Of a stretch of 18,920 bases of DNA, positions 4,789-12,661 are shown piece after piece. This DNA comes from an uncultured Catenibacterium sp. (GTDB lineage: Bacteria; Bacillota_I; Bacilli_A; Erysipelotrichales; Coprobacillaceae), in NCBI RefSeq assembly GCF_900540665.1, contig NZ_UQGV01000041.1, forward strand, positions 1-18,920, read 5' to 3'. Within the stretch, counting starts at the first letter, position 1. Every line of letters begins with the position of its first letter. The notes beneath the pieces were generated by a model. That model saw nothing but the letters and a program-made list of their open reading frames with translations. It did not search any database and had not been told where the DNA came from. The position numbers were made by a program, and so were the translations under genes.

Positions 4789-7131
4789 ATGAATGAAATA
4801 AGAGGCCTCACACGAAATGAGGTAGAAGAAAGAATACAGCAAGGGCAGGTAAACTATACAGGTCAATCTATTTCTAAAACTAAAAAAGAAATTGTGAAGC
4901 AGCATACGCTTACATATTTCAACTTTTTAAATATATTTCTTGCTGTTTTAATTCTGATTTCAGGACAATTACAGAATCTTACATTTATTGGTGTCATGAT
5001 AGCGAATACTATTCTTGGTATTATTCAGGAATTTAAGGTCAAGAAGACAATTGATCAATTAAGTGTTGTGACTGTAGAGAAAGTAAAAACATTACGTGAT
5101 GGTACTTTGATTGATGTTCCTGTAGAAGAACTAGTTATGGATGATATTATTTTCTTACAGGCGGGTAATCAGATTGGTACAGACTGCCAGGTTATAGAAA
5201 ATCATGCATTAGAAATCAATGAATCTCTTTTGACTGGGGAATCAGTACCAGTTAAAAAGAAGGAAAATGATGAAATCTATGCAGGAACCTTTGTTGTGGC
5301 AGGAAGTGGTTATGCTAAAGTAATCCGTGTAGGAAATGCAAACTATTCTACAAAGCTAGTAAACCAAGCTAAACATAAGAATCTTGCATCTAGCGAGATG
5401 AGAGATTCTATTGAGAAGATTATCAAGGTTATGAGTATTATTATTGTGCCTGTGGGAATATTGCTATTTAGATCACAATATAAGGCGATGCCTAACGATT
5501 TTAATACAGCATTAGTTAAAACGGTAGGGGGCGTTATTGGTATGATCCCTGAAGGACTAGTCCTTCTTACTTCTTTATCTTTTGTATTAGGTGTTGGTCG
5601 TCTTGCAAAGAAGAAAGCACTTGTTCAGCAGATGGAATCTATTGAAGCATTAAGTAGAGTAGATGTATTATGTCTTGATAAGACAGGTACTATTACAACG
5701 GGTGAACTTAAAGTGAAGCATATCGTACCTATTAGTAATCAATATACTCGTGAAATGATTAATGATATTATGGGTTCATTTGCATTTCTGGTAGATGATA
5801 TCAATCCTACACAGAAGGCTTTGATGAATTACTTCACTAAAAATGATAAGTACCATAAGAAGGTGGAAGTGCCATTTTCTTCAGAACGTAAATATCGAGC
5901 AATTACTTTTGATAATGATCATTCTTTTGTATTAGGTGCTCCTGAATTTCTAACAAATAATAAGGAAATATTAGATCAGGTAAGCGGTTATTCAGAATTT
6001 GGTTTGCGTGTTTTACTGCTAGGTGAAGCAGATTATTTAGAAGAAGGTCACTATCATTCTTTAACACCAGTCTGTTTAATTACGATCAGTGATATTATCA
6101 AAGAAGATGCCCATGATACATTCGATTATTTTAAATCTCAGGGCGTTTCTATCAAGGTTCTTTCAGGAGATAACCCTCTTACAGTTTCTCGTGTATGTAC
6201 CCTTGCAGGGCTTGATGGGGCAAATCATTACATGGATGCTTCCACTCTTCCTGATACTGTAGAAGAAATGAAACAGGTATTAGGAGAGACATGTGTCTTT
6301 GGTCGTGTTAAACCAGAACAGAAACAATTGATTATCAAAGCTTTCCAGGAAAATGGCCATGTAGTAGGTATGGTGGGTGATGGTGTCAATGACGTACTTG
6401 CGATTAAGGATGCAGATTGTGGCATTGCGATGGCCAATGGAGCAGATGCAGCTAAGCAGGCAGCACATATTGTATTATTAGACTCTAACTTCAGTTCAAT
6501 GAAGGAAATTGTAAACGAAGGTCGTGTCATTATCGCAAATATTGAAAAGGTCAGCTCATTATATCTAACTAAGACTATTTATTCTACAATTCTTAGCCTG
6601 ATTTTTGGATTCTTCTGCCTCACTTATCCATTTACGCCTTTCCAGTTATCTCTAGTAAGTGGTATGGCAATAGGATTACCATCATTCATTATTACTCTTG
6701 AACATGATACTACAATGAATTCTAAGGGATTCCTCACTCATGTTATTCATACAGCACTTCCATGTGCTTTAAGTGTTGTAGTGCTTGTATTATTCAATTT
6801 CTTGTTGAAGTGGATGTTCTTCTTAAATGCGAAATACTTCTCTACATATAGTTTCTTAGTGACTATATTTATTAGCTTTATTGTATTATTTAAGGTTTCT
6901 AAACCACTCAATTTTTTAAGAAAGTTTAATATAGGTTTAAATATTCTGCTTACTATTGGTTGTCTTTATGCAATTCCAACCTATTTTTATATGTATCCTA
7001 TTACAGACTTACGTGTTATTATAGTAGTAGCTTTTGAATGTGTTGTTGCTTATTTTTTAGTTGCACTTATCACAAAAGCATTAGATAACATAACTGAATA
7101 TAGACATTGGAAGAGGGAGAAGCATGGATAA
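4789..7131 (+). CDS. CtpE-like cation-transporting P-type ATPase
   Basis: A 780-aa HAD-superfamily pump that couples ATP hydrolysis to cation movement across the membrane. Motifs in order: actuator loop LLTGES with TGES at 149-152; the TM4 motif IPEGL with PEGL at 254-257; phosphorylation site DKTGT with D297; KVLSGD around 456-461; hinge MVGDGVND at 528-535. C-terminal hydrophobic segments follow. PEGL in TM4 with short cytoplasmic domains is typical of the CtpE/Exp7 group, linked in other bacteria to calcium uptake; the ion here is inferred. There are no N-terminal metal-binding CxxC domains, arguing against a copper or cadmium pump. Start: AAGGAG at 4775-4780 is eight bases before ATG 4789; a GTG at 4780 lies inside the ribosome binding site and is rejected. 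The 3' end overlaps the next gene by 8 bp. Confidence 0.93.
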   Translation: MNEIRGLTRNEVEERIQQGQVNYTGQSISKTKKEIVKQHTLTYFNFLNIFLAVLILISGQLQNLTFIGVMIANTILGIIQEFKVKKTIDQLSVVTVEKVKTLRDGTLIDVPVEELVMDDIIFLQAGNQIGTDCQVIENHALEINESLLTGESVPVKKKENDEIYAGTFVVAGSGYAKVIRVGNANYSTKLVNQAKHKNLASSEMRDSIEKIIKVMSIIIVPVGILLFRSQYKAMPNDFNTALVKTVGGVIGMIPEGLVLLTSLSFVLGVGRLAKKKALVQQMESIEALSRVDVLCLDKTGTITTGELKVKHIVPISNQYTREMINDIMGSFAFLVDDINPTQKALMNYFTKNDKYHKKVEVPFSSERKYRAITFDNDHSFVLGAPEFLTNNKEILDQVSGYSEFGLRVLLLGEADYLEEGHYHSLTPVCLITISDIIKEDAHDTFDYFKSQGVSIKVLSGDNPLTVSRVCTLAGLDGANHYMDASTLPDTVEEMKQVLGETCVFGRVKPEQKQLIIKAFQENGHVVGMVGDGVNDVLAIKDADCGIAMANGADAAKQAAHIVLLDSNFSSMKEIVNEGRVIIANIEKVSSLYLTKTIYSTILSLIFGFFCLTYPFTPFQLSLVSGMAIGLPSFIITLEHDTTMNSKGFLTHVIHTALPCALSVVVLVLFNFLLKWMFFLNAKYFSTYSFLVTIFISFIVLFKVSKPLNFLRKFNIGLNILLTIGCLYAIPTYFYMYPITDLRVIIVVAFECVVAYFLVALITKALDNITEYRHWKREKHG

Positions 7132-7900
7132 AAAATATTTTTTCTTTGATATTGATGGCACTTTGACAGATATTCAAACAGGTATTCCTGTACCTAGTGC
7201 ATTAGAAACAATCAAGAAATTACAGGATAAAGGGCATTTTGTAGCGATTGCGACAGGTCGTGCTTATTATAAGACAAAAGAAACAGCTAAGATGCTTGGT
7301 ATTCATAATCTTGTATCTAATGGAGGAGCTGCTTTAATTTATAATGATGAGTTAGTCACTAATAGTCCATTAGACAGAGAAAAGGCTCTTGCACTAATTC
7401 ATGAAGCAGATGAAAAAGGCTTTGGAATATTAGTTGCTGTTAATGATAGTATTGATGTTGTCATGAAGGATGAACGTTTCATTGAACAAGTTGGAGAAAG
7501 ACAAGAACCAACTCGTTATATTCTTGATAAGTCATTAAACTATGACGACTTAAAGGACATTTATAAGATTTATATTGCGATTCCAGAAGATAAAGAAGAA
7601 GAACTTACATTAAGAGATACAGTAGGTCATATTCGCTTTGTATCGCCTTATCTCACTTATCAGCATGATGCAAAAGAAAAGGGCATCATCAAGATGATGG
7701 AGTATTTAAAGGCTGATATTAAAGATGTTGTTGTCTTTGGTGATGGTGAGAATGATCTTGTGATGTTTAAGAAGGAATGGACATCTATTGCGATGGGCAA
7801 TGGTGTAGAAGAATTAAAGAAAAAAGCAGACTTTGTCACAAAAGATTCTACAGATGATGGTATAGAATATGTATGCCGTCATTTTGGGTGGATTGATTAA
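7124..7900 (+). CDS. Cof-type HAD-IIB phosphatase
   Basis: A 258-aa hydrolase with motif I FFDIDGTLTDI (nucleophile D9, acid D11), motif II IATGRAYYKT, a C2B-type cap, the motif III Lys in KEKGIIKMMEYL and motif IV VVFGDGENDLVMF. Likely substrates are small phosphorylated metabolites; specificity cannot be assigned. It overlaps the ATPase gene by 8 bp, with GGGAG upstream in the ATPase coding region, so the pair is translationally coupled. It is a distant relative of the HAD protein at 2085-2888 but clearly not a recent copy. A terminator begins at its stop codon. Confidence 0.92.
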   Translation: MDKKYFFFDIDGTLTDIQTGIPVPSALETIKKLQDKGHFVAIATGRAYYKTKETAKMLGIHNLVSNGGAALIYNDELVTNSPLDREKALALIHEADEKGFGILVAVNDSIDVVMKDERFIEQVGERQEPTRYILDKSLNYDDLKDIYKIYIAIPEDKEEELTLRDTVGHIRFVSPYLTYQHDAKEKGIIKMMEYLKADIKDVVVFGDGENDLVMFKKEWTSIAMGNGVEELKKKADFVTKDSTDDGIEYVCRHFGWID

Positions 7901-7923
7901 GAAGGAGTAATCCTTCTTTTTTT
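7899..7923 (+). terminator. Terminator of the ATPase/HAD operon
   Basis: 8-bp stem AAGAAGGA/TCCTTCTT with a GTAA loop, followed by further T. The stem begins in the stop codon of the HAD gene. Confidence 0.9.
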
Positions 7924-7994
7924 ATATATAAGACAAATATAAGTATAGATAATTATAAAACAGCTAAATAAAGTTCAGATATTAATAAGAATAC

Positions 7995-8026
7995 TTGTAT
8001 ACAATCTATAAATAATGTGATAGAAT
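7995..8026 (+). promoter_or_regulatory. Promoter and palindromic operator of citrate synthase
   Basis: TAGAAT at 8021-8026 is preceded by TGA, forming an extended -10. The perfect palindrome TTGTATACAA (7995-8004) covers the -35 region. Such TTGTATACAA-type sites are typical of GntR-family repressors; no regulator gene lies in the window, so the factor is unknown. Confidence 0.5.
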
Positions 8027-8056
8027 AGATTCAACCTTCAAAAAGGAGTTGATGAT

Positions 8057-9388
8057 ATGGATCAGAATATAAAAGATTGTTTTAAAAAATCTTTAGATAA
8101 GACAGCTATTCCTGGCGAACTTTATAAGAAGTATTCTGTAAAGAAAGGCTTACGTAATGAAGATGGTACTGGTGTATTAGTTGGTCTTACAAATATATCA
8201 GATGTAGTGGGGTACAAGAAGGTTGATGGTGAAAAAGTTGATGACTATGGTACATTGTATTATCGTGGTATCAATGTGAAAGACATTGTGGAAAATGGAA
8301 AAGGACGCCGTTTCCTATATGAAGAGGTATGCTTCTTAATTCTATTTGGCTATTTACCAAATAGAGAGGAATTGGAGCACTTTAAGAAGATGATCAGTGA
8401 TCATTACACCTTGCCTGAAAGATACCTGGAATTGAATATTTTAGGGTATCCAGAGAAGAATCTGATGAACAAGCTACAAAGAGAAGTATTGATGCTTTAT
8501 AGCTATGATGATGATCCAGATAATGTAGGCGTATTAGAAACATTATATAAGGGAATTGATTTGATTGCGAAGATTCCTGTTATTGTTAGCTATACATATC
8601 AATCAAAGGTACATCATTTTGATAAGGGATCTATGATTATTCATCATCAGAATTATGATTATTCTATTGCTGAACAGATTTTATATTTATTAAGAAGAGA
8701 TGGTACATTCTCAAACAAGGAAGCAGAAGTTCTTAATACTGCACTTATTTTACATGCTGATCATGGTGGAGGTAATAACTCTACATTCACAAATGTTGTT
8801 ATATCTTCTACTGGTACAGATATTTATTCAGCTATTTCTGGTGCTATTGGTTCTCTAAAAGGTCCAAAGCATGGTGGGGCAAATTTAGCTGTTAAGAAGC
8901 AGATGGAACTTGTTATTAACGAAATTGGTATACAAGCTTCAGAACTTCGTATTAGACAGATAGTCCAGGACATCTTAGATGGGGACTTTAATGATCATAC
9001 AGGACTTATTTATGGTATTGGACATGCCGTTTATACACTAAGTGATCCACGTAGTGAAATCTTAGCAAAACAATGTGAAGAACTATCATATGAAAAATTC
9101 AGACATGATGAATATGAATTTTATAGAAAATTCTCAGCTATTGCGATTGAGGAAATCTATAAAAGAAAAGGAATTCATGTTTGTACAAATGTCGATTTCT
9201 ATAGTGGTTTAGTATATGATATGCTTGGTATTCCTGAAGATCTTTATACATTACTCTTTGTAATTGGAAGAACAGTAGGGTGGGTCGCTCATAATATTGA
9301 ATCTAAGCTTTATAGTGGACGAATTGTTAGCCCTGCCACTAAATTTGTGGGAGAACTTAAAGAATATAAAAATATCGAAGATAGATAG
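8057..9388 (+). CDS. gltA: Citrate synthase
   Basis: A 443-aa enzyme of the citrate/2-methylcitrate synthase family, condensing acetyl-CoA with oxaloacetate. Catalytic residues are visible: H272 in GPKHGGAN, H323 in GIGHAVYTLSDPR and D380 in VDFYSGLVYDMLG. The oxaloacetate region HADHGGGNNSTFT is the Gram-positive variant. An N-terminal extension of about 40 residues precedes the core, as in clostridial relatives. The start at 8057 follows AAAAAGGAG. It is a single gene with its own promoter and terminator and no aconitase or isocitrate dehydrogenase next to it. It probably serves 2-oxoglutarate/glutamate supply in an incomplete cycle (inference). Propionyl-CoA use cannot be excluded from sequence. 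Confidence 0.94.
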   Translation: MDQNIKDCFKKSLDKTAIPGELYKKYSVKKGLRNEDGTGVLVGLTNISDVVGYKKVDGEKVDDYGTLYYRGINVKDIVENGKGRRFLYEEVCFLILFGYLPNREELEHFKKMISDHYTLPERYLELNILGYPEKNLMNKLQREVLMLYSYDDDPDNVGVLETLYKGIDLIAKIPVIVSYTYQSKVHHFDKGSMIIHHQNYDYSIAEQILYLLRRDGTFSNKEAEVLNTALILHADHGGGNNSTFTNVVISSTGTDIYSAISGAIGSLKGPKHGGANLAVKKQMELVINEIGIQASELRIRQIVQDILDGDFNDHTGLIYGIGHAVYTLSDPRSEILAKQCEELSYEKFRHDEYEFYRKFSAIAIEEIYKRKGIHVCTNVDFYSGLVYDMLGIPEDLYTLLFVIGRTVGWVAHNIESKLYSGRIVSPATKFVGELKEYKNIEDR

Positions 9389-9390
9389 GG

Positions 9391-9416
9391 AAAGTGCGAC
9401 TAAAATCGCATTTTTT
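9391..9416 (+). terminator. Terminator of citrate synthase
   Basis: Stem TGCGA/TCGCA, extended by A-T pairs to about nine pairs including one G-T, with a 6-base loop and T6 after it. Confidence 0.85.
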
Positions 9417-9502
9417 CTTTTGTTTTCAATAAAAACACTACACTTTTGAACCAATAAATGTTACTATCTTTATAAGGATGTTGTCCTCTTAAGGAGAAAT
9501 AT

Positions 9503-9592
9503 ATGGTTGTTTCCTATTTATTGACAATATGTGGTTCTTTAATCATAATTATTGGAGCTGCTGTATTTATTATTGGAAAACACAGCAAATAA
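9503..9592 (+). CDS. 29-aa single-helix membrane peptide
   Basis: AAGGAG at 9491-9496 is six bases before ATG 9503. The product is one hydrophobic helix (YLLTICGSLIIIIGAAVFII) with a basic end GKHSK, so N-outside/C-inside insertion is expected. A weak promoter (TTGAAC 9446-9451; TATAAG 9471-9476, 19-bp spacer) precedes it and a strong terminator follows directly, so it is a complete small transcription unit. It could be a membrane micropeptide or a type I toxin-like peptide; no antisense promoter was found. I do not recognise a family. Confidence 0.55.
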   Translation: MVVSYLLTICGSLIIIIGAAVFIIGKHSK

Positions 9593-9595
9593 ACC

Positions 9596-9630
9596 ACTCC
9601 GGCTTAATTTTAAAATTAAGTCGGAGTTTT
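9596..9630 (+). terminator. Terminator behind the 29-aa ORF
   Basis: A near-perfect inverted repeat: ACTCCGGCTTAATTTT (9596-9611) and its complement to 9627, one G-T pair, then TTTT. A related hairpin (core CCGACTTAATT) stands at the equivalent place beside the other TnpB at 17894-17923. Confidence 0.85.
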
Positions 9631-9641
9631 TAGTTTCTTAG

Positions 9642-9715
9642 TATTTAAGTTTTCACCTAATGTGAGTCAATCCTTATTCTTATTGCGTGTCTACTACGCC
9701 TCTATCGTATAGGAT
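9642..9715 (-). repeat. IS200/IS605-type right-end region, degenerate copy
   Basis: About 75 bases on the minus strand closely match 17782-17856 on the + strand, including ATAAGAATAAGGATTG and the last shared ACTTAAATA. Similarity stops there in both copies, so ACTTAAATA probably marks the element's right end. In TnpB elements this part forms the 3' scaffold of the guide (omega) RNA. Here it belongs to a dead copy. Confidence 0.6.
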
Positions 9716-10165
9716 ACTTGTATCCGCAACCATTTACATCTGCATTTAGTACATTCTCATCAGCAGTTCTATACTGTCCACGATGTATTCTCTTTCCATT
9801 GAAATGGTATTCTTTACTCTTATCCCAAAAACTTGCCTTTAAGGTGTACGATTCTTCCTACATTACAAGCAGGATGCCATTTTATTTACAGAGATATTCA
9901 AGCTTATCTTGAAGCATCTCATAGGGGATATCAACAAAACTCTGATGCTTGCTTTTACTTATATAGGAATCCTTTTGAAATGTTTCGTTATAGCACATAA
10001 CAAGTATTGCTATATCATTATCAAGATAGTAATTAATCACAATGCGTGCTGTAGTCTTTGATTCTATTGTTGCGCTTATGTGTTATTGTCTTTTGGTCAG
10101 CTTATTGAGATAGTTCTGTTTTTCCTTGATGGATTCTAATCGTGCATTCTCCTGTCAATCTCGAA
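9716..10165 (-). pseudogene. tnpB: TnpB remnant, multiply broken
   Basis: Minus-strand translation, with stops and deletions, follows the TnpB at 16966-17835. Matching blocks in order: QENARLESIKEKQ; then CYNETFQKDS; then MLQDKLEYLCK, a stop, and NGILLVM, another stop; EESYTLKASFWD; EYHFNGKRIHRGQYRTA; NADVNG. After NADVNG about 30 bases are deleted and the frame is lost. The N-terminal RuvC Asp block is absent, so only the last half survives. No TnpA is present. The 64-codon + strand frame at 9718-9912 is only its complement. The rest of the gap, 10166-10211, holds nothing I recognise. Confidence 0.82.
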
Positions 10166-10211
10166 AAAGAGTTTCCTATACTTTCATTCTAGACTACTTA
10201 ATTATAAGCAC

Positions 10212-10236
10212 AAAAAAAGCGCCGAAGCGCTTTTTG
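10212..10236 (-). terminator. Terminator of the aminotransferase gene
   Basis: Minus-strand stem AAAGCGC/GCGCTTT with a TTCG tetraloop and a T run after it, directly behind the stop codon. It is nearly symmetrical, so it may also stop transcripts from the other side. Confidence 0.88.
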
Positions 10237-10237
10237 A

Positions 10238-11302
10238 TTATTTTACTTTATGAATCCAGTTGAACTTATCTGGAAGTTTACCCCATTGGATACCTGTTAA
10301 AGTATCATATAATTTCTGAGTTAATTCACCAGTCTTGAAGTCGTTGATAAGAACTTCTTCACCCTTATAACATAATTCACCTACTGGAGAAATAACTGCT
10401 GCAGTACCTGTACCCCAAGCTTCTTTTAAAGCACCAGTACGTCCTGCTTCCATTAATTCATCAACACTTAGATGACGTTCTTCTACTTTATAGCCCCAGT
10501 CACGAAGAATTGTAAGCATAGAATCTCTTGTAACACCTGGAAGTACTGAACCTTCAAGAGGTGCAGTGACTACTGTATCGTTGATTAAGAACATGATGTT
10601 CATAGAACCAACTTCTTCAACATACTTTCTTTCCTGACCATCTAGCCATAATACCTGAGTATAACCATGTTCTTCTGCTTTAACCTGAGCAGCAAGTGAA
10701 CCAGCATAGTTACCACCACATTTAGTGAAACCAGTACCACCCTTAACAGCTCTTACAAATTCATCTTCAATCCAGATCTTAACTGGTGCAACACCTTCAG
10801 GATAATAGTTTCCAACTGGTGTTAAGATAATAACAAATTTATATTTATTGGCTGGATGAACACCAACACCTGGTTCAGTCGCAAACATGAATGGACGAAT
10901 ATATAGAGAAGTTTCAGGTGCAGTAGGAATCCAATCCTGTTCATACTTAACAAGAGTTTCTACTGCTTCTACGAAGTCTTTTTCTGGTAATTCAGCCATA
11001 CATAAACGTTTGTTTGAGTTTCTCATACGTTTTGCATTCATTTCTGGACGGAATAACTGAACATTTCCTTCAGGATCACGATAAGCCTTTAATCCTTCAA
11101 AAGTTTCCTGTGCATAGTGAAGGACCATTGTAGCTGGATCCATCTGAATTGGAGCATATGGTACAATACGTGCATCATGCCATCCTTTTTCAGAATCCCA
11201 ATCATATACAAACATATGATCTGTAAAATATTTACCGAAGCCAAGATTTGACTGATCTGGCTTTTCTTTAAGAGTCTTTGCTCTTTCTACTTTGATTTCC
11301 AT
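10238..11302 (-). CDS. ilvE: Branched-chain amino acid aminotransferase
   Basis: A 354-aa class IV PLP-dependent aminotransferase of the long BCAT (type II) form, interconverting Leu, Ile and Val with their 2-oxo acids using glutamate/2-oxoglutarate. The PLP-binding lysine is K194 in GGTGFTKCGGNYAGSL. Further signature parts: HYAQETFEGLKAYR (about 62-75), the substrate region IRPFMFATEPGVGVHP and the phosphate-binding EEVGSMNIMF. Length is normal for the family. The start at 11302 follows AAAGGGGG. It is a single gene with its own promoter and terminator. The short leader leaves no room for a T-box riboswitch, so control by tRNA charging is unlikely here. It supplies 2-oxoglutarate/glutamate exchange to the same metabolism as the citrate synthase. 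Confidence 0.95.
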   Translation of the reverse strand: MEIKVERAKTLKEKPDQSNLGFGKYFTDHMFVYDWDSEKGWHDARIVPYAPIQMDPATMVLHYAQETFEGLKAYRDPEGNVQLFRPEMNAKRMRNSNKRLCMAELPEKDFVEAVETLVKYEQDWIPTAPETSLYIRPFMFATEPGVGVHPANKYKFVIILTPVGNYYPEGVAPVKIWIEDEFVRAVKGGTGFTKCGGNYAGSLAAQVKAEEHGYTQVLWLDGQERKYVEEVGSMNIMFLINDTVVTAPLEGSVLPGVTRDSMLTILRDWGYKVEERHLSVDELMEAGRTGALKEAWGTGTAAVISPVGELCYKGEEVLINDFKTGELTQKLYDTLTGIQWGKLPDKFNWIHKVK

Positions 11303-11331
11303 TATTAAAATCCCCCTTTAGAATTGTTCTC

Positions 11332-11360
11332 ATTATAGTACTATCATTTACTAGATGCAA
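11332..11360 (-). promoter_or_regulatory. Promoter of ilvE
   Basis: On the minus strand: TTGCAT (11355-11360), exactly 17 bp, TATAAT (11332-11337). Start of transcription is expected near 11325, leaving a leader of about 25 bases. Confidence 0.75.
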
Positions 11361-11421
11361 TACAAAATGAGGAAATAATACAAAACAATTTATATAATTT
11401 ATGGAAAACAGAAAAATAACA

Positions 11422-11946
11422 CTAAATCACTTTAACCTGTAAACTCTTTTCTAATAATGTCAAGGCTGCTTTTTCTAGGTTTTCATCAAAAGAAGCACAT
11501 CCTTTTGTATCTACTTCAATTAAAGCTTCAGGAAGCGCACTCTTAATCATAATACAATTAGAAATAACACAAATATCAGTCACTACTCCTACTACTCTTA
11601 CTTCTTCATAAGCTGTATCCTTTAATAAGTTCGCAAGCATTAAAGATGGGAAAGTATTTTTTTCAATCACTGTATGATTTCTACTTAAAGACTGCAATTC
11701 TCCATAAAGTTCATGTCCTTTAGTCTGCGAGATACAGTGAGGAACAGGTAAATTCTTACCTTCCTGTGTTTCTAGATAGTTATTAAAGTGTGTATCTTTA
11801 GTAAACCAGACATCTTCACCTTCTTCTTCATATTTCTTTACTAATGAAATGATATAAGGGGCAATTTTGGTTGCTTTTTCAAATCCAAGTGCACCATCCA
11901 CAAAATCATTCTGATAATCTACAACAACTAGTAGTTTCTTACTCAT
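11422..11946 (-). CDS. Isochorismatase-family cysteine hydrolase, nicotinamidase-like
   Basis: A 174-aa cysteine hydrolase. The catalytic triad is D10 (VVVDYQNDF), K96 (VIEKNTFPS) and C126 (VVTDICVISN). Probable metal ligands are D51 and H53 in TKDTHF and H70 in VPHC. This is the arrangement of nicotinamidase PncA, which turns nicotinamide into nicotinate for NAD recycling. The metal site makes PncA more likely than other isochorismatase-like hydrolases, but activity is inferred. The start at 11946 has a perfect AAGGAGG. It is divergent from the LUD-domain operon with overlapping promoter regions. No strong terminator is visible at 11361-11421. Confidence 0.87.
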   Translation of the reverse strand: MSKKLLVVVDYQNDFVDGALGFEKATKIAPYIISLVKKYEEEGEDVWFTKDTHFNNYLETQEGKNLPVPHCISQTKGHELYGELQSLSRNHTVIEKNTFPSLMLANLLKDTAYEEVRVVGVVTDICVISNCIMIKSALPEALIEVDTKGCASFDENLEKAALTLLEKSLQVKVI

Positions 11947-11968
11947 GATGAAACCTCCTTTTTTATTT

Positions 11969-11996
11969 ATTATAAACCACTTTCATATGTTATAAT
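11969..11996. promoter_or_regulatory. Divergent face-to-face promoters
   Basis: TATAAT occurs on the + strand at 11991-11996 (toward the LUD operon) and on the minus strand at 11969-11974 (toward the PncA-like gene). Each lies where the -35 box of the other would be (TATTAT at 17 bp), so the region is nearly symmetrical and the two promoters should exclude each other. Confidence 0.55.
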
Positions 11997-12018
11997 AGGG
12001 GACAGAGAGGTGTTTTTT

Positions 12019-12660
12019 ATGGATAAGAATTTATTGGGTATGTATGATTTGAAAATTGAAAGATTAAAGAAATCATTAGAAAGAAATAACATGTCTTGTG
12101 AAGTATTTAATACTGAAGAAGAACTTCATGATTATTTTAAGACAATTTTCAAGGACCAAAAGGTAGTGGCAGTAGGTGGCTCTATGTCACTTGATGAAAT
12201 GCATGTATTAGATTTAGTGCGTGCAAGTGATGTCAAGTTCCTTGATCGTTATGCTAAAGGATTAACTAAAGAAGAAATCAACGCAATACATCATGAAGCA
12301 TTTAATGCGGATATTTATTTAACGAGTACCAATGCAATGACAACAGATGGCTGTTTATATAATATTGATGGCAATGGTAATAGAGTGGCCGCAATGATTT
12401 ATGGACCTAAGGATGTTTATGTCGTTGCAGGTGTCAATAAGATCTTTGAATCAGAAGAAGAAGCCATTGATCATATAAAGAACGTGTCAGCACCAGCGAA
12501 TGCAATCAGATTACACCGTCAAACAGGCTGTGCTGTTGCTGGTAAGTGTGTGAACTGTATGGCAGATCAAAGAATCTGTGCATCTTATGTCAAACTTGCA
12601 CGCCAGGGAAACAAGGATAGAATTCATGTAATTATTATGAGACAGGAGTTAGGTTATTAA
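12019..12660 (+). CDS. LUD-domain protein (LutC/YkgG, DUF162 type)
   Basis: A 213-aa protein with the LUD domain found in LutB/LutC of lactate oxidation. Seen: VVAVGGSMSLDEM (about 49-61), ADIYLTSTNAMTTDGCLYNIDGNGNR (split over 98-122) and IYGPKDVYVVAG. The C-terminal cysteines C171, C177, C180 and C187 (TGCAVAGKC, NCMADQRIC) may bind a metal or cluster. Stand-alone proteins of this kind are common in anaerobic Firmicutes, and no LutA or LutB is nearby, so lactate oxidation is not established. Start: AGAGGTG six bases before ATG 12019; an in-frame GTG at 12010 lies in that site and is rejected. It is the first gene of a five-gene operon. Confidence 0.85.
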   Translation: MDKNLLGMYDLKIERLKKSLERNNMSCEVFNTEEELHDYFKTIFKDQKVVAVGGSMSLDEMHVLDLVRASDVKFLDRYAKGLTKEEINAIHHEAFNADIYLTSTNAMTTDGCLYNIDGNGNRVAAMIYGPKDVYVVAGVNKIFESEEEAIDHIKNVSAPANAIRLHRQTGCAVAGKCVNCMADQRICASYVKLARQGNKDRIHVIIMRQELGY

Positions 12661-12661
12661 T

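Noticed and set aside
4675..4905. 76-codon minus-strand ORF across the ATPase start
   Set aside because: It is the complement of the ATPase promoter and N-terminal coding region; no ribosome binding site and no family likeness.
6228..6530. 100-codon minus-strand ORF inside the ATPase gene
   Set aside because: It is antisense to the highly conserved hinge region of the P-type ATPase; its composition reflects the opposite strand.
8740..8790. HADHGGGNN in citrate synthase as a mutated active site (HADHE in others)
   Set aside because: The Gly-rich version is usual in the Gram-positive/clostridial citrate synthases, and the catalytic His and Asp residues are present.
9718..9912. 64-codon + strand ORF
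   Set aside because: It lies antisense to the degenerate TnpB, where minus-strand homology is clear; no start signal.
11303..11421. T-box or other riboswitch before ilvE
   Set aside because: The promoter TTGCAT-17-TATAAT leaves a leader of only about 25 bases with no T-box sequence or folding.
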